DNA of 64,000 bases, from assembly GCF_900258515.1 (NCBI RefSeq), contig NZ_LT984884.1, positions 2,787,696 through 2,851,695 of the forward strand, in the 5' to 3' direction. The notes below the pieces were generated by a model that saw only the letters and a list, made by a program, of their open reading frames with translations, was not told where the DNA came from and searched no databases. Source of the stretch: Lentibacillus sp. Marseille-P4043. GTDB lineage: Bacteria > Bacillota > Bacilli > Bacillales > Amphibacillaceae. The position numbers and the translations under genes were made by a program. Below, piece after piece: positions 54,085-62,532 of this stretch (positions within the stretch are counted from its first letter, which is position 1; each line of letters starts with the position of its first letter).

Positions 54085-56838
54085 TTATTCGTCGTTGTCT
54101 TGGTCTTCGTCATCTTCTTGGTCATTCCCGTGGCCGTTTCCATGTCCATTCCCATGATCTTCTCCTGGACCACCAGTTTCTTCATCTTCACCAGGTATTT
54201 GAATGGTAGTACTCTGTGATTCACCTCGAATACCGCTTGTTTCTCCATTTTTACCTATTGGTGTAACAGCAATCGTATAGGTAATACCTGGCTGAGCATT
54301 GTCAATTTTAAGGCCATTTGAATTAACTGTTTGTTGTTGAGGTGCGCCACCACTTGGTGTAACGGTCACCTCAAACGTTGCCGCAGGACCATTATATTTC
54401 CATGAAACATCAATGGTATTATTTTTATAGGTAGCATTTAATCCATTAACGGGTTCCATCTCGCCATCATTTTCAGCTTCGTCCTCATCTTCTTCAGCTT
54501 CTCCATCGGTTGTCACTTTTGTTGATTTTGCCTCACTCGTATTTGCCTCATCATCATTACTAACAACCACGACTTGGATCGTATATTCAGCACCCGGTTC
54601 AACACTTGTGATTTCCATGTCTGTATCATCTGTTGTTGATAGTTCTTGCATCTGTCCGCCGTCAATACCTGCACTTACTTGGAAGGAAACGTCTTGATCT
54701 TCATCATAATCCCATTCCACATCAATTGTATTTTCATCTTCGTTAAAAGTTGCTGTTAAATCGTTGACAGGATCAAGTTTATCGTATTTCTCCGACGTTT
54801 TTGATGGTTCATTTCCTTTTACAAATAACTCCGAAACAATTTCCGATTCTGGTGTATAGTCACTTGGTAACCGTGCAGGATTCGATCCTTTTTCTACACC
54901 GAGCTCCACAACCGAGCTTGGTTTTGTGAAATCAGCTGTTTCAATACCATCAGAAATATAAGACATTGTATTTTTAAACAATGCGTGTGGAATTTTGGTA
55001 TCAGGTAAAACCACTTTTTGATCATTATATCCAGTCCAGATGGAGATAGTGTAATTAGTTGAATAACCACTAAACCATGAATCAGGACTACCGTCTTTAT
55101 CTTCAAGGTTTGTTGTTCCTGTTTTCCCAGCTACTGGAAGACTAGGAATGTTGGCTAACGTTCCTGTACCCTCCGTCATAACTGATTTGAGCATATCAGT
55201 TATCATATATGCCGTATAGTCTGACATAACAGGCTCTGGTTTTGGTTTTAATTCAACCGTTTTACCATCAGGGAATTCTACTTTAGTAACAGCGTATGGT
55301 TCATTCGATATCCCTTCATTACCAAATGCCCGGTATGCACCTGCAAGCTCAAGTGGGGTAACTTCTAATGAAGCTCCACCAATGGTATCCAAAATGGTCA
55401 TATTTTTATCACCAAAATCTATTCCTAAACCTTCAGCAAATTCCTGTGCTTTTCCTGTGCCGATTTCATCAGTTGTTTTTAGTGCTGGAACATTCAATGA
55501 TTGAGCTAATGCATAACGCATTGACATCCAGCCTTGATATTTGCCGTTCCAGTTGCCTGCTTTTTTATTGGTACCCGCAATTTCAAAAGGTTTATCATCG
55601 TTTAGTTGATGATATGTTGACCATTTTTCATATTCAATGGCAGGACCATAAGCAGCGATCGGTTTCATAGTAGACCCGGCTTGACGGCCACCCTGAATGG
55701 CATAGTTGTAGCCACCGTTTTCAAGTCCTCCACGAGCACCGCCAATTGCACGTATTGCCCCATTTTTCGTATCTAATACAACCATTCCAGCTTGCATATC
55801 GACCATATTACCTTTCGTGTCTTCTACTTTATCTGGATACGGAATTGGATTATCATCACTATCCGAAAATAGGAACTCAACATGGTCTTGCATGTCTGTG
55901 TCCAACGTTGTATATATTTTTAGCCCATCTGTATAAATATCTGCACCATCAAGTTTTTGTTTTACTTCTTTTTTAACTTTTTGTAAAAATCCTTCATACG
56001 GTGATGTATCAGGATGTGTATCTGTTAATAATGATGGAATATCAACTTTCCTTGCTTCATCCGCTTCTTTCTCCGTTATTTTACCGTGCATGACCATTAA
56101 ATCGAGGACCGTATCCATCCGTTCCTTCGTTAATTCAGGATGATTATACGGGTCATAACCAGTCGGACGTTGCGGTAAACCGGCTAAAATGGCAGCCTCA
56201 GGTAATGTTAAATCGTTCAAGTCTGTCTTACCATAATAAATTTGTGCGGCTTTAGCCACCCCATAGGCGCCACTACCATAATAAACTTTATTCAAATACA
56301 TCTCGAGTATTTCTTCTTTTGAATAATCTTGCTCTAATTGCAGTGCTAACCACATTTCTTGTACTTTGAGACTTATTTTTTTATCATGTTTCAGGAAGGC
56401 TTGTTCTACCACCTGTTGTGTTATGGTACTTGCACCCTGAGAACCAAAACCATCCGTAATATTAGCGATAATTGCACCACCAATTCGCTTAGGGTCTATC
56501 CCATGGTGTTCAAAGAAACGCGAGTCCTCTGTTGCAACAACCGCATCAATTAAAACTTGCGGTAAGTCATCATAACTAATTTTCGTTCGCTGTTCTGCTC
56601 CCAAATCAGCAAACAATTCCCCATCTTTATCATAAATTTTTGATGAAAATGGATCTGTTAGTTTGGATGCATCAATATCAGGCGCAGTAGCGATATAATA
56701 GGTGAACAATGCTCCGACACCAATTGCTAAAGCCAAAATTATGATTCCAGTATAGAGAAAAATCCTTTTCCATAACGGTTTCTTTTTCGTTTTCTTTTGC
56801 TTTCTTCTTGCCATGCGAGATTGGCCGTTTTCTGCCAT
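54085..56838 (-). CDS. ponA: Class A penicillin-binding protein 1 (transglycosylase/transpeptidase)
   Basis: The 917-residue bifunctional peptidoglycan synthase has a basic cytoplasmic tail (1-24) and a membrane anchor (about 27-49). The GT51 transglycosylase domain follows, with catalytic E104 in VATEDSRFFEHHG and STITQQVVEQ. The transpeptidase domain has S389-T-M-K392 in AGSTMKP, then AGKTGTTN. The C-terminal third holds two fibronectin type III-like domains (about 705-795 and 805-885) and a low-complexity acidic tail with repeated HGNG units. The ATG lies seven bases after GGAGGAA on the minus strand. It is downstream of recU, the conserved recU-ponA operon. Confidence 0.94.
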   Translation of the reverse strand: MAENGQSRMARRKQKKTKKKPLWKRIFLYTGIIILALAIGVGALFTYYIATAPDIDASKLTDPFSSKIYDKDGELFADLGAEQRTKISYDDLPQVLIDAVVATEDSRFFEHHGIDPKRIGGAIIANITDGFGSQGASTITQQVVEQAFLKHDKKISLKVQEMWLALQLEQDYSKEEILEMYLNKVYYGSGAYGVAKAAQIYYGKTDLNDLTLPEAAILAGLPQRPTGYDPYNHPELTKERMDTVLDLMVMHGKITEKEADEARKVDIPSLLTDTHPDTSPYEGFLQKVKKEVKQKLDGADIYTDGLKIYTTLDTDMQDHVEFLFSDSDDNPIPYPDKVEDTKGNMVDMQAGMVVLDTKNGAIRAIGGARGGLENGGYNYAIQGGRQAGSTMKPIAAYGPAIEYEKWSTYHQLNDDKPFEIAGTNKKAGNWNGKYQGWMSMRYALAQSLNVPALKTTDEIGTGKAQEFAEGLGIDFGDKNMTILDTIGGASLEVTPLELAGAYRAFGNEGISNEPYAVTKVEFPDGKTVELKPKPEPVMSDYTAYMITDMLKSVMTEGTGTLANIPSLPVAGKTGTTNLEDKDGSPDSWFSGYSTNYTISIWTGYNDQKVVLPDTKIPHALFKNTMSYISDGIETADFTKPSSVVELGVEKGSNPARLPSDYTPESEIVSELFVKGNEPSKTSEKYDKLDPVNDLTATFNEDENTIDVEWDYDEDQDVSFQVSAGIDGGQMQELSTTDDTDMEITSVEPGAEYTIQVVVVSNDDEANTSEAKSTKVTTDGEAEEDEDEAENDGEMEPVNGLNATYKNNTIDVSWKYNGPAATFEVTVTPSGGAPQQQTVNSNGLKIDNAQPGITYTIAVTPIGKNGETSGIRGESQSTTIQIPGEDEETGGPGEDHGNGHGNGHGNDQEDDEDQDNDE

Positions 56839-56856
56839 AGCTCCATTCCTCCGTCT

Positions 56857-57444
56857 CTAAAAATAAAGCTGATCAATTACCTGCAAATAATCCACTCTCT
56901 TTTGAAAATGAAAGGGGATCTGGTATCCATCTTGTTTAATTGTTTGATAGGGAATCGATTTACGACCACCATTTAGTTTGTTTTGCCAATATGGAAAAAT
57001 CTTTTCAGCAGGCATATAATAAGTTTCATTAAATGTGGCGAATCGAATTAACATAAAGCAAATCCCATCATGTTCCACAATGGATTGCATATGTTTTATC
57101 TGATGATCGTGGATATTAGCTAATGGAAACAGTGTTTTATTTTTTGTTTCCTTTGCTTCAAAATCAATATATCTTCCACGATATAATCCATTGTAATCCG
57201 TTGTTGAGGCTTGTTTAAAATACCCTTCAGTAATAACAGCAGCACTCCTTCTAGGATAGTGAACCTTTACTATTTGTACAGGTGTTGGTTTCTTATGGAT
57301 CACTGCTTTATTCATTTCTAAATAACACGTGTTTGTTTCATTAATATCTTCTTCTAATGTCATCCCCCGATTACTAAAGCTGTTTTTCGCTTGATTTCTA
57401 TTATTTTGCGGGATTGTATGCTTTCTTCCATTCGGATAGTTCAT
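56857..57444 (-). CDS. recU: Holliday junction resolvase RecU
   Basis: The 195-residue resolvase is involved in recombinational repair and chromosome segregation. The nuclease core has NRGMTLEEDI, TDYNGLYRGRYIDFEAKET (catalytic Asp, Glu and Lys) and a conserved KSIPYQTIKQDGYQI near the end. The ATG (complement of 57442-57444) follows CAAGGGGGA; a longer in-frame start is unsupported. Cotranscribed with ponA, which begins 18 bp downstream. Confidence 0.94.
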   Translation of the reverse strand: MNYPNGRKHTIPQNNRNQAKNSFSNRGMTLEEDINETNTCYLEMNKAVIHKKPTPVQIVKVHYPRRSAAVITEGYFKQASTTDYNGLYRGRYIDFEAKETKNKTLFPLANIHDHQIKHMQSIVEHDGICFMLIRFATFNETYYMPAEKIFPYWQNKLNGGRKSIPYQTIKQDGYQIPFHFQKRVDYLQVIDQLYF

Positions 57445-57470
57445 CCAAATTCCCCCTTGCATATTACAGT

Positions 57471-57500
57471 ATCATACCACAAAAAAAGCGGACTTGATAA
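57471..57500 (-). promoter_or_regulatory. Putative promoter of recU-ponA
   Basis: On the minus strand, TTATCA and TATGAT are 18 bp apart, with an extended TGG before the -10 box. It lies in the divergent region shared with yppC. Confidence 0.45.
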
Positions 57501-57582
57501 TAAACAAATGCATAATATGTACTGTAAATACGAATCCTAATAGTTATCGTAATTCAATGCATCTGGGAGCGTGCGACAATTC

Positions 57583-58530
57583 ATGCTAGGAAGCCAAGAT
57601 TATCTCCATTATATAATAAAGAAGACAAAAGAACATAATCTCGATAACATTACCCGTACGAAAGCATATCAAAACTTTTATCTTCGCTTTCCGGAAATCA
57701 AATGGGCCTTTGTTGCAAGTTTAGTTTCCAGAAATGCTGGATGGAACATGACAGATCTTTATTTACCGCCATTCAAAAAACTTCTTAGTCATAAAAAGCG
57801 TCAACAGTTATTCATGACATACGAACGGGCAAATTGGCTGATTTTCTCCGACGCTTATCCACAATTATTAGTATATAAGTTATCGAGAAAATTGAATATG
57901 CCTTTGTTTGATTTATTAACAGGGTTACGAGTTTCAACATTCATGGTTCACGAATGGTATCAATTTTGGCAGCATCATGACCAGAACAGGTTAATGACTG
58001 CTTTGATCATTAATGAGCAAAATGTGATTCAACGTCCAGTCATGAAACAGGCTTATTTCAAGTATCAGGTATTTTCCAGACTTCCATACCTAATACAAGA
58101 TTTTTTATTCATGAATGCAGTAATTTTGCCTACACGATCACCTAATTTATATGGTGCTTTTGTACATGACTTCACGAATGTAACGAACAGGATAACATTA
58201 GGAAAACATCTTGCTGCAATTATATACGATCCAACCATTTATCAAAACCTGCTTGATTTCGCCACTACAATGGAGCACACCGGTTCTCGACGTGATTATG
58301 AGCGATTCTTACAGTTACATTTGCCTAGAAGTCCACTTTTACGTGTCGTTTACCCTACAATATCCCATCAAGATATTATTCGTAAAGACTGGTACAAATT
58401 AGGGGGGATAAAGTCTAAATGGTTTCAAGATGTACAAAACCATTCAATTCATTCGAACGTTGGTGCTTCTTTTTACAAAAAAAGGCATTTGCTTTATGCG
58501 TCTTATCACATTAAGAAAATGTTCTCGTAA
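57583..58530 (+). CDS. yppC: DUF2515 protein YppC
   Basis: The roughly 315-residue soluble protein is rich in aromatic residues (FEIKWAFVASLVSRNAGWNM-like region, residues about 35-60). It contains no catalytic motif I recognise. The divergent location next to recU-ponA matches YppC of B. subtilis. Start is uncertain: ATG at 57583 is 13 bases from GGGAG, while GTG at 57571 (four residues longer) is too close to it. Function is unknown. Confidence 0.75.
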   Translation: MLGSQDYLHYIIKKTKEHNLDNITRTKAYQNFYLRFPEIKWAFVASLVSRNAGWNMTDLYLPPFKKLLSHKKRQQLFMTYERANWLIFSDAYPQLLVYKLSRKLNMPLFDLLTGLRVSTFMVHEWYQFWQHHDQNRLMTALIINEQNVIQRPVMKQAYFKYQVFSRLPYLIQDFLFMNAVILPTRSPNLYGAFVHDFTNVTNRITLGKHLAAIIYDPTIYQNLLDFATTMEHTGSRRDYERFLQLHLPRSPLLRVVYPTISHQDIIRKDWYKLGGIKSKWFQDVQNHSIHSNVGASFYKKRHLLYASYHIKKMFS

Positions 58531-58532
58531 CC

Positions 58533-58562
58533 AAAAAAATCGGCTCAAGGGCCGATTTTTTT
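58533..58562. terminator. Terminator between yppC and sspM
   Basis: AAAAATCGGC pairs with GCCGATTTTT, then TT; A and T runs on both sides suit the two convergent genes. Confidence 0.85.
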
Positions 58563-58581
58563 AGAATATATAGCTGGCTAT

Positions 58582-58683
58582 TTAAGTTGATGGACGATCC
58601 GGGCCGTCTAATTTTTTATTGCCGTAACCCCGTACATCTTTCTTTTGCTTTTCTTCAGCTTTTTGTTTCGTCTGTTTCTTCAT
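58582..58683 (-). CDS. sspM: Small acid-soluble spore protein M (SspM)
   Basis: The 33-residue, very basic protein reads MKKQTKQKAEEKQKKDV, then ends NKKLDGPDRPST. The B. subtilis minor SASP SspM (34 residues, as I remember it) ends in the closely similar KLGGPNRPST. The ribosome site AAAGGAGGT is perfectly placed, and the locus (between yppC and yppD) is the same. Expected to be made in the forespore under SigG and packed in the spore core. Too short for most gene callers. Confidence 0.75.
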   Translation of the reverse strand: MKKQTKQKAEEKQKKDVRGYGNKKLDGPDRPST

Positions 58684-58840
58684 ACTTATACCTCCTTTGT
58701 TCTTAGTTTGTCAAATTTCAAAGAAAAAATGAGTGCTTGCACTTGTTTTGCCTCATTTTTTCTAGTTTTGTCGAACAAGAAGGTCGTTCCAAACTTTTGC
58801 CGAATTAGTTAGATAAAATACTTTGATGAGGGTGAGTAAT

Positions 58841-59068
58841 GTGACTATTTTAGCTCAAAAGTTATCGTATTCGAACGAGGGAATAGATAAGCAGGCATTT
58901 GTGAATTCGCTCCAAAATATGTCTGACCAATTAAGGTGGGCAGATCAAAAATTAACAATGAAGGTTGATAATGAAATCATTCAATCATTTTATTACCAAC
59001 AGAATACGATTAGAGTAGCACAGTCGACCGTGAATCGAATAAAAAGCCGTGCAAAAAAGCCTTCATAG
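58841..59068 (+). CDS. yppD: Small hypothetical protein, YppD-like
   Basis: The 75-residue protein has a helical, charged sequence with an AQKLSYSNEGIDKQAF start and a basic end RIKSRAKKPS. No recognised domain. GTG at 58841 follows GAGGGTGAG; the ATG at 58823 is before that site. Position before the DUF1798 gene (yppE) suggests YppD, but I did not verify the homology. Confidence 0.6.
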   Translation: MTILAQKLSYSNEGIDKQAFVNSLQNMSDQLRWADQKLTMKVDNEIIQSFYYQQNTIRVAQSTVNRIKSRAKKPS

Positions 59069-59114
59069 GTGGTACAGTATATGGGAGACATAGAATAAAA
59101 GGCGGTTTTTAGAC

Positions 59115-59468
59115 ATGGAATTAACAGAGCAAACAAAGGAATTAAAACATCATTTAAATCAATTAACAGAGAGATATGAACATAACGACCCTCCTGAAGA
59201 TAAACGGGATAAACAATTTTTTTTAACTGTGAAGGAAACAACAGAACCTATTTATCAGCTTTTAGCAAATTGGGAAGAAGCAGCACTAAAATCTGTAAAA
59301 AAACGAGAAGTAAATGTTCATCCACAACAAGTTACATCGACACGAGAAAACATGGAATTGCTGTTAATGCACAGCTTCTATATCGATGTAAAACGTAAAC
59401 GGTACATGGAATTAAATAAATCAGTTCATTACGTTTTTGATCAGTTAATACGAGAATTACAAAAATAA
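59115..59468 (+). CDS. yppE: DUF1798 protein YppE
   Basis: The 117-residue soluble helical protein begins MELTEQTKELKHHLNQL and carries the family segment KETTEPIYQLLANWEEAA followed by VHPQQVTSTRENMELLLMHS and YIDVKRKRYMEL. Matches YppE/DUF1798, a four-helix bundle of unknown function. ATG at 59115; AAAGGCGG lies 12-19 bases upstream. Confidence 0.82.
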   Translation: MELTEQTKELKHHLNQLTERYEHNDPPEDKRDKQFFLTVKETTEPIYQLLANWEEAALKSVKKREVNVHPQQVTSTRENMELLLMHSFYIDVKRKRYMELNKSVHYVFDQLIRELQK

Positions 59469-59534
59469 AGCCTTTACAATAACCATTTAATTCCGTATAA
59501 TTGCCTTCCACCTAGTATGAAAGGGGAAGGCAAG

Positions 59535-59939
59535 ATGAATAAAGAAAGTTTAATCAATGAGGCAAAGAAAATAAGGGAAAAAGCCTATGTGCCATATTCA
59601 GAATTTCCGGTTGGGGCAGCCTTAACGACCAAGTCTGGGAAAGTATATACAGGTTGTAATATCGAGAATGCGGCATTTCCAGTTACCTGCTGTGCAGAAC
59701 GAGTGGCTATTTTCAAAGCTATTGCGGATGGGGAAAGGGAATTTAGCGAAATGGCAGTTGTCGCAGATACAGAAAGACCCGTACCACCATGCGGATCCTG
59801 CCGTCAAGTAATGAGCGAGTTTTTCAAACCAACAATGACGGTTCATTTAACAAATCTACATAACAACACAAAAACGGTTTCGGTGGAAGAATTATTACCG
59901 TTTTCCTTTCAACCAGATGACCTGCATAACAAAGAATAA
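59535..59939 (+). CDS. cdd: Cytidine deaminase
   Basis: The 134-residue tetrameric zinc enzyme deaminates cytidine and deoxycytidine to uridine forms, part of pyrimidine salvage. Zinc ligands are Cys53 in TCCAERVA (with catalytic Glu55) and Cys86 and Cys89 in PPCGSC. The ATG at 59535 follows GGGGAAGG; a longer frame from 59517 is rejected. cdd is at a different locus in B. subtilis (next to era), so it has been relocated, or a second copy inserted, here. Confidence 0.94.
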   Translation: MNKESLINEAKKIREKAYVPYSEFPVGAALTTKSGKVYTGCNIENAAFPVTCCAERVAIFKAIADGEREFSEMAVVADTERPVPPCGSCRQVMSEFFKPTMTVHLTNLHNNTKTVSVEELLPFSFQPDDLHNKE

Positions 59940-59969
59940 AAGAAGCTGGAATTCGCAGCTTCTTTATTT
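59938..59969 (+). terminator. Rho-independent terminator of cdd
   Basis: AAAGAAGCTG pairs with CAGCTTCTTT, then ATTT. Element A5 begins two bases later. Confidence 0.8.
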
Positions 59970-59970
59970 A

Positions 59971-60394
59971 GGCTCTTTTCGTAATATTTGTTGCTTTCTG
60001 CCCCGCAGCCCGTATACACTTCGCTTTCCGGGGGCGGCTGGAGAGCCTCCTCGTGCTGGCGCACTGCGGGGTCTCACCGATGCCTCTCTTCCCCCAGGAG
60101 TCTACGTGTATCCGGGCTGCTTGCAAGGAAATACATGGTTTAATATTTCCCTGTAATCAAGCATTAAATAATTGTAATAATATGATAAAGCACAACATCA
60201 GCGAAGGAAATACACGTAGACTCCTGCGGGAAAAGCAACAGCTGAAGATCCCGCAGGAAGTGCTTTTCTTCCGAGGAAGCTGAAGCGTTGCCCGCGGAAA
60301 GCGCAGTGTATTTTCCGTAGCGGCAATTTTGAACCCTACTTACTTCGCAGTTTATATCTATTGTTTAAAAAATAACAATCTTTTATAAAACTAT
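59971..60394 (+). mobile_element. MITE A5: foldback element between cdd and gpsB
   Basis: The left end GGCTCTTTTCGTAATATTTG is nearly perfect. The right subterminal CGCAGTTTATATCTATTG and AACAATC are well conserved, and the last bases are decayed. Two modules in inverted orientation lie at about 59999-60118 (outer stem CCCG...TACAC / GTGTATCCGGG) and about 60200-60330 (GGAAATACACG...GTGTATTTTCC). Flanks TTTATTTA and TTTACATA match at six of eight positions, a possible old target duplication. No real reading frame. The gap to gpsB (60395-60518) contains only AT-rich sequence. Confidence 0.7.
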
Positions 60395-60518
60395 TTTACA
60401 TAAAGTTTTCCTAAACAAGCATATATACATATAACAATAATACAATTAAAATTGACATTCCCTTGTTTATTTGAAAAAATATAGATGTACTCGTGAAGAA
60501 TATGAGGTGATGATAACA

Positions 60519-60818
60519 ATGAACGGAACGAACATCCAACTCAGTGGAAAAGACATCCTTGAAAAAAACTTTAAAACTGCCATGCGCGGATATAACCAAG
60601 AAGAAGTAGATGAATTTTTAGACTCGATCATACAGGATTATGAAGCATTCCAACAAGAAATTGAAAAACTACAACAAGAAAATGAACGCTTACGAAAACA
60701 AACAGATCAATCAAGAACCCGATCTCAAGCACCAAATCATCAAGTGAATTATGATATTCTCAAACGTTTATCCAACTTAGAAAAAACTGTTTTTGGCAAA
60801 AAATATGCTGATTCCTAA
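60519..60818 (+). CDS. gpsB: Cell-division protein GpsB
   Basis: The 99-residue DivIVA-like coiled-coil protein moves between side wall and septum and recruits PBP1 (ponA). The membrane-binding N-terminal domain has [28 protein letters not shown] coiled coil (about 40-75, rich in Glu, Gln and Leu) follows, and a C-terminal trimerisation helix ends [17 protein letters not shown]. The ATG at 60519 follows GAGGTGAT; the ATG at 60510 lies inside that site. ponA, its partner, is 3.7 kb upstream in this window. Confidence 0.94.
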   Translation: MNGTNIQLSGKDILEKNFKTAMRGYNQEEVDEFLDSIIQDYEAFQQEIEKLQQENERLRKQTDQSRTRSQAPNHQVNYDILKRLSNLEKTVFGKKYADS

Positions 60819-60857
60819 TGTCTAGCTTTTTTTACCAATGCAATTATACAAAATTTG

Positions 60858-60866
60858 TGGTATACT
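60858..60866 (+). promoter_or_regulatory. Extended -10 promoter of rnpB
   Basis: TGGTATACT lies 14 bp before the predicted RNA 5' end; no strong -35 is visible. Confidence 0.6.
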
Positions 60867-60878
60867 CTTTTAGAATGA

Positions 60879-61277
60879 TGTTGAATACTGATGTAATCGC
60901 TGCATAAATAATGCAGAGGAAAGTCCATGCTCACACAAACTGAGATGTTTGTAGTGATCGTGCTTGACGAAACCATAAGTCAAGGTAGCCGATTGGTTAA
61001 CGGCAGAAGGAATTCCTAAGTCTTTTTAAGATATGGAAAAAACTTCTTGAAAGTGCCACAGTGACGTAGTCTGAATGGAAACATCCAGAGTGGAACGAGG
61101 TAAACCCCACGAGTGAGCAACCCAAAATAAGGTAGGGGCACCCTTGATTAGGGAATCAAACTGAAAAAGGGACAAGCTAATGCTTGCAGATAGATGATTA
61201 CGACCAAAGTACAAGGTTGACCACCGTTTGGAGTACAATGGAACAGAACATGGCTTATGAAGTATTCAATGGTCCAT
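60879..61277 (+). ncRNA. rnpB: RNase P RNA, B type
   Basis: The roughly 399-nt catalytic RNA processes tRNA 5' ends. Conserved blocks are GAGGAAAGTCCATGCTC (J/P4), GAAAGTGCCACAGTGACG, CACGAG before GTGAG, ACCCAAA and AAGGTAGGGGCACCC, and the 3' element GATAGATGATTAC with ACAGAACATGGCTTA. The terminal P1 stem pairs TTGAATACT (60881-60889) with AGTATTCAA (61261-61269). The layout is the Bacillus (type B) form. Position after gpsB is conserved. Confidence 0.95.
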
Positions 61278-61290
61278 ACAATTAATAGAT

Positions 61291-61337
61291 AAACCTTTCA
61301 CATGGTAACATGCCAAGTGAAAGGTTTTTTATTTTTT
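61291..61337 (+). terminator. Rho-independent terminator of rnpB
   Basis: AAACCTTTCAC pairs with GTGAAAGGTTT, followed by T-rich sequence. Confidence 0.88.
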
Positions 61338-61389
61338 CCTCTTAAGTGGTACACTAAACGTAATTTAGTTAAAGGAAACGAGTGAGATT

Positions 61390-62517
61390 ATGATTCAAGA
61401 TGTAAAATTAATAGCAACAGCGGCGATGGGATTAGAATCGGTTGTTGCAAGTGAAGTGAAGGACCTTGGCTATGATGCTGAGGTGGAGAATGGGAAAGTT
61501 ATTTTCACAGCACCAATTACAGCCATCCCGCGTTGTAACTTATGGCTTCGAACTGCGGATCGGGTTAAATTACTTATTGGTGAATTTAACGCGACAACAT
61601 TTGATGAATTATTTGAAGGAACAAAAGCATTGCCATGGGAAAGTTTTATTACAGAGGACGGGCAATTTCCCGTTTCTGGGAAATCAGTGAAATCCACATT
61701 GTATAGTGTCCCAGATTGTCAAGCTATTGTAAAAAAAGCAATTGCCGAACGTTTAAAACTAAAATACGGATTGGCTTCAAAAATGCCAGAATCAGGTGCA
61801 TTTTATAAAGTAGAAGTAGCCATACATAAAGATGTCGCCTCTCTAACATTAGATACGTCTGGGGCTGGTTTACATAAACGTGGCTACCGTGTAGGTCAAG
61901 GTGAAGCACCATTAAAAGAAACCATGGCAGCTGCACTTGTTTTGTTGACAAATTGGCAGCCTACATACACATTTATTGACCCTTTCTGTGGGTCAGGCAC
62001 AATACCAATCGAGGCTGCATTAATTGGACAAAATATTGCACCGGGATTTAATCGTGAATTTGCATCTGAAAATTGGGGTTTTATTAAAAATAGTTATTGG
62101 GAACAAGCTTTTGAAGAGGCAGAGGATCTAGCGAATTATGGTCAACAACTTGATATTGTCGGCTCCGATATCGATCATAATATGATAAAGATCGCAAAGG
62201 ACAATGCGACAGAAGCGGGATTAGGCGATTTACTCGTATGGAAGCAAATGCAAGTGAAGGATTTGTTCATCCGCAAAGAAAATGGTTATATCATCGGAAA
62301 TCCACCATACGGACAACGGCTTGGAGACAAAAAAACGATCGCAAGTCTTTATCAAGACCTTGGCAGCATCATGAAAGAACATCCAAGTTGGAGTGTTTAT
62401 ATCCTGACAGCTTTTGAAGAATTTGAGAAACAGTATGGACAAAAAGCAACGAAAAAGCGAAAACTTTTTAATGGGTTCATTCGTACTGATTACTATCAGT
62501 ACTTTGGGAAGAGATAG
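61390..62517 (+). CDS. ypsC: THUMP-domain 23S rRNA methyltransferase, RlmL N-terminal type (YpsC)
   Basis: The 375-residue class I SAM-dependent RNA methyltransferase has an N-terminal ferredoxin-like and THUMP domain (about 1-160) followed by the MTase domain. SAM-binding and catalytic motifs are FIDPFCGSGTIPIEAALIG (about 198-216), GSDIDHNMIKIAKDNA and the m2G-type NPPYGQRLG (about 304-312). It is homologous to the N-terminal half of E. coli RlmL, which makes m2G2445 in 23S rRNA. The ATG at 61390 follows AAAGGAAACGAG. ypwA follows after 15 bp. Confidence 0.93.
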   Translation: MIQDVKLIATAAMGLESVVASEVKDLGYDAEVENGKVIFTAPITAIPRCNLWLRTADRVKLLIGEFNATTFDELFEGTKALPWESFITEDGQFPVSGKSVKSTLYSVPDCQAIVKKAIAERLKLKYGLASKMPESGAFYKVEVAIHKDVASLTLDTSGAGLHKRGYRVGQGEAPLKETMAAALVLLTNWQPTYTFIDPFCGSGTIPIEAALIGQNIAPGFNREFASENWGFIKNSYWEQAFEEAEDLANYGQQLDIVGSDIDHNMIKIAKDNATEAGLGDLLVWKQMQVKDLFIRKENGYIIGNPPYGQRLGDKKTIASLYQDLGSIMKEHPSWSVYILTAFEEFEKQYGQKATKKRKLFNGFIRTDYYQYFGKR

Positions 62518-62532
62518 AGAGGGGAGATCAAA

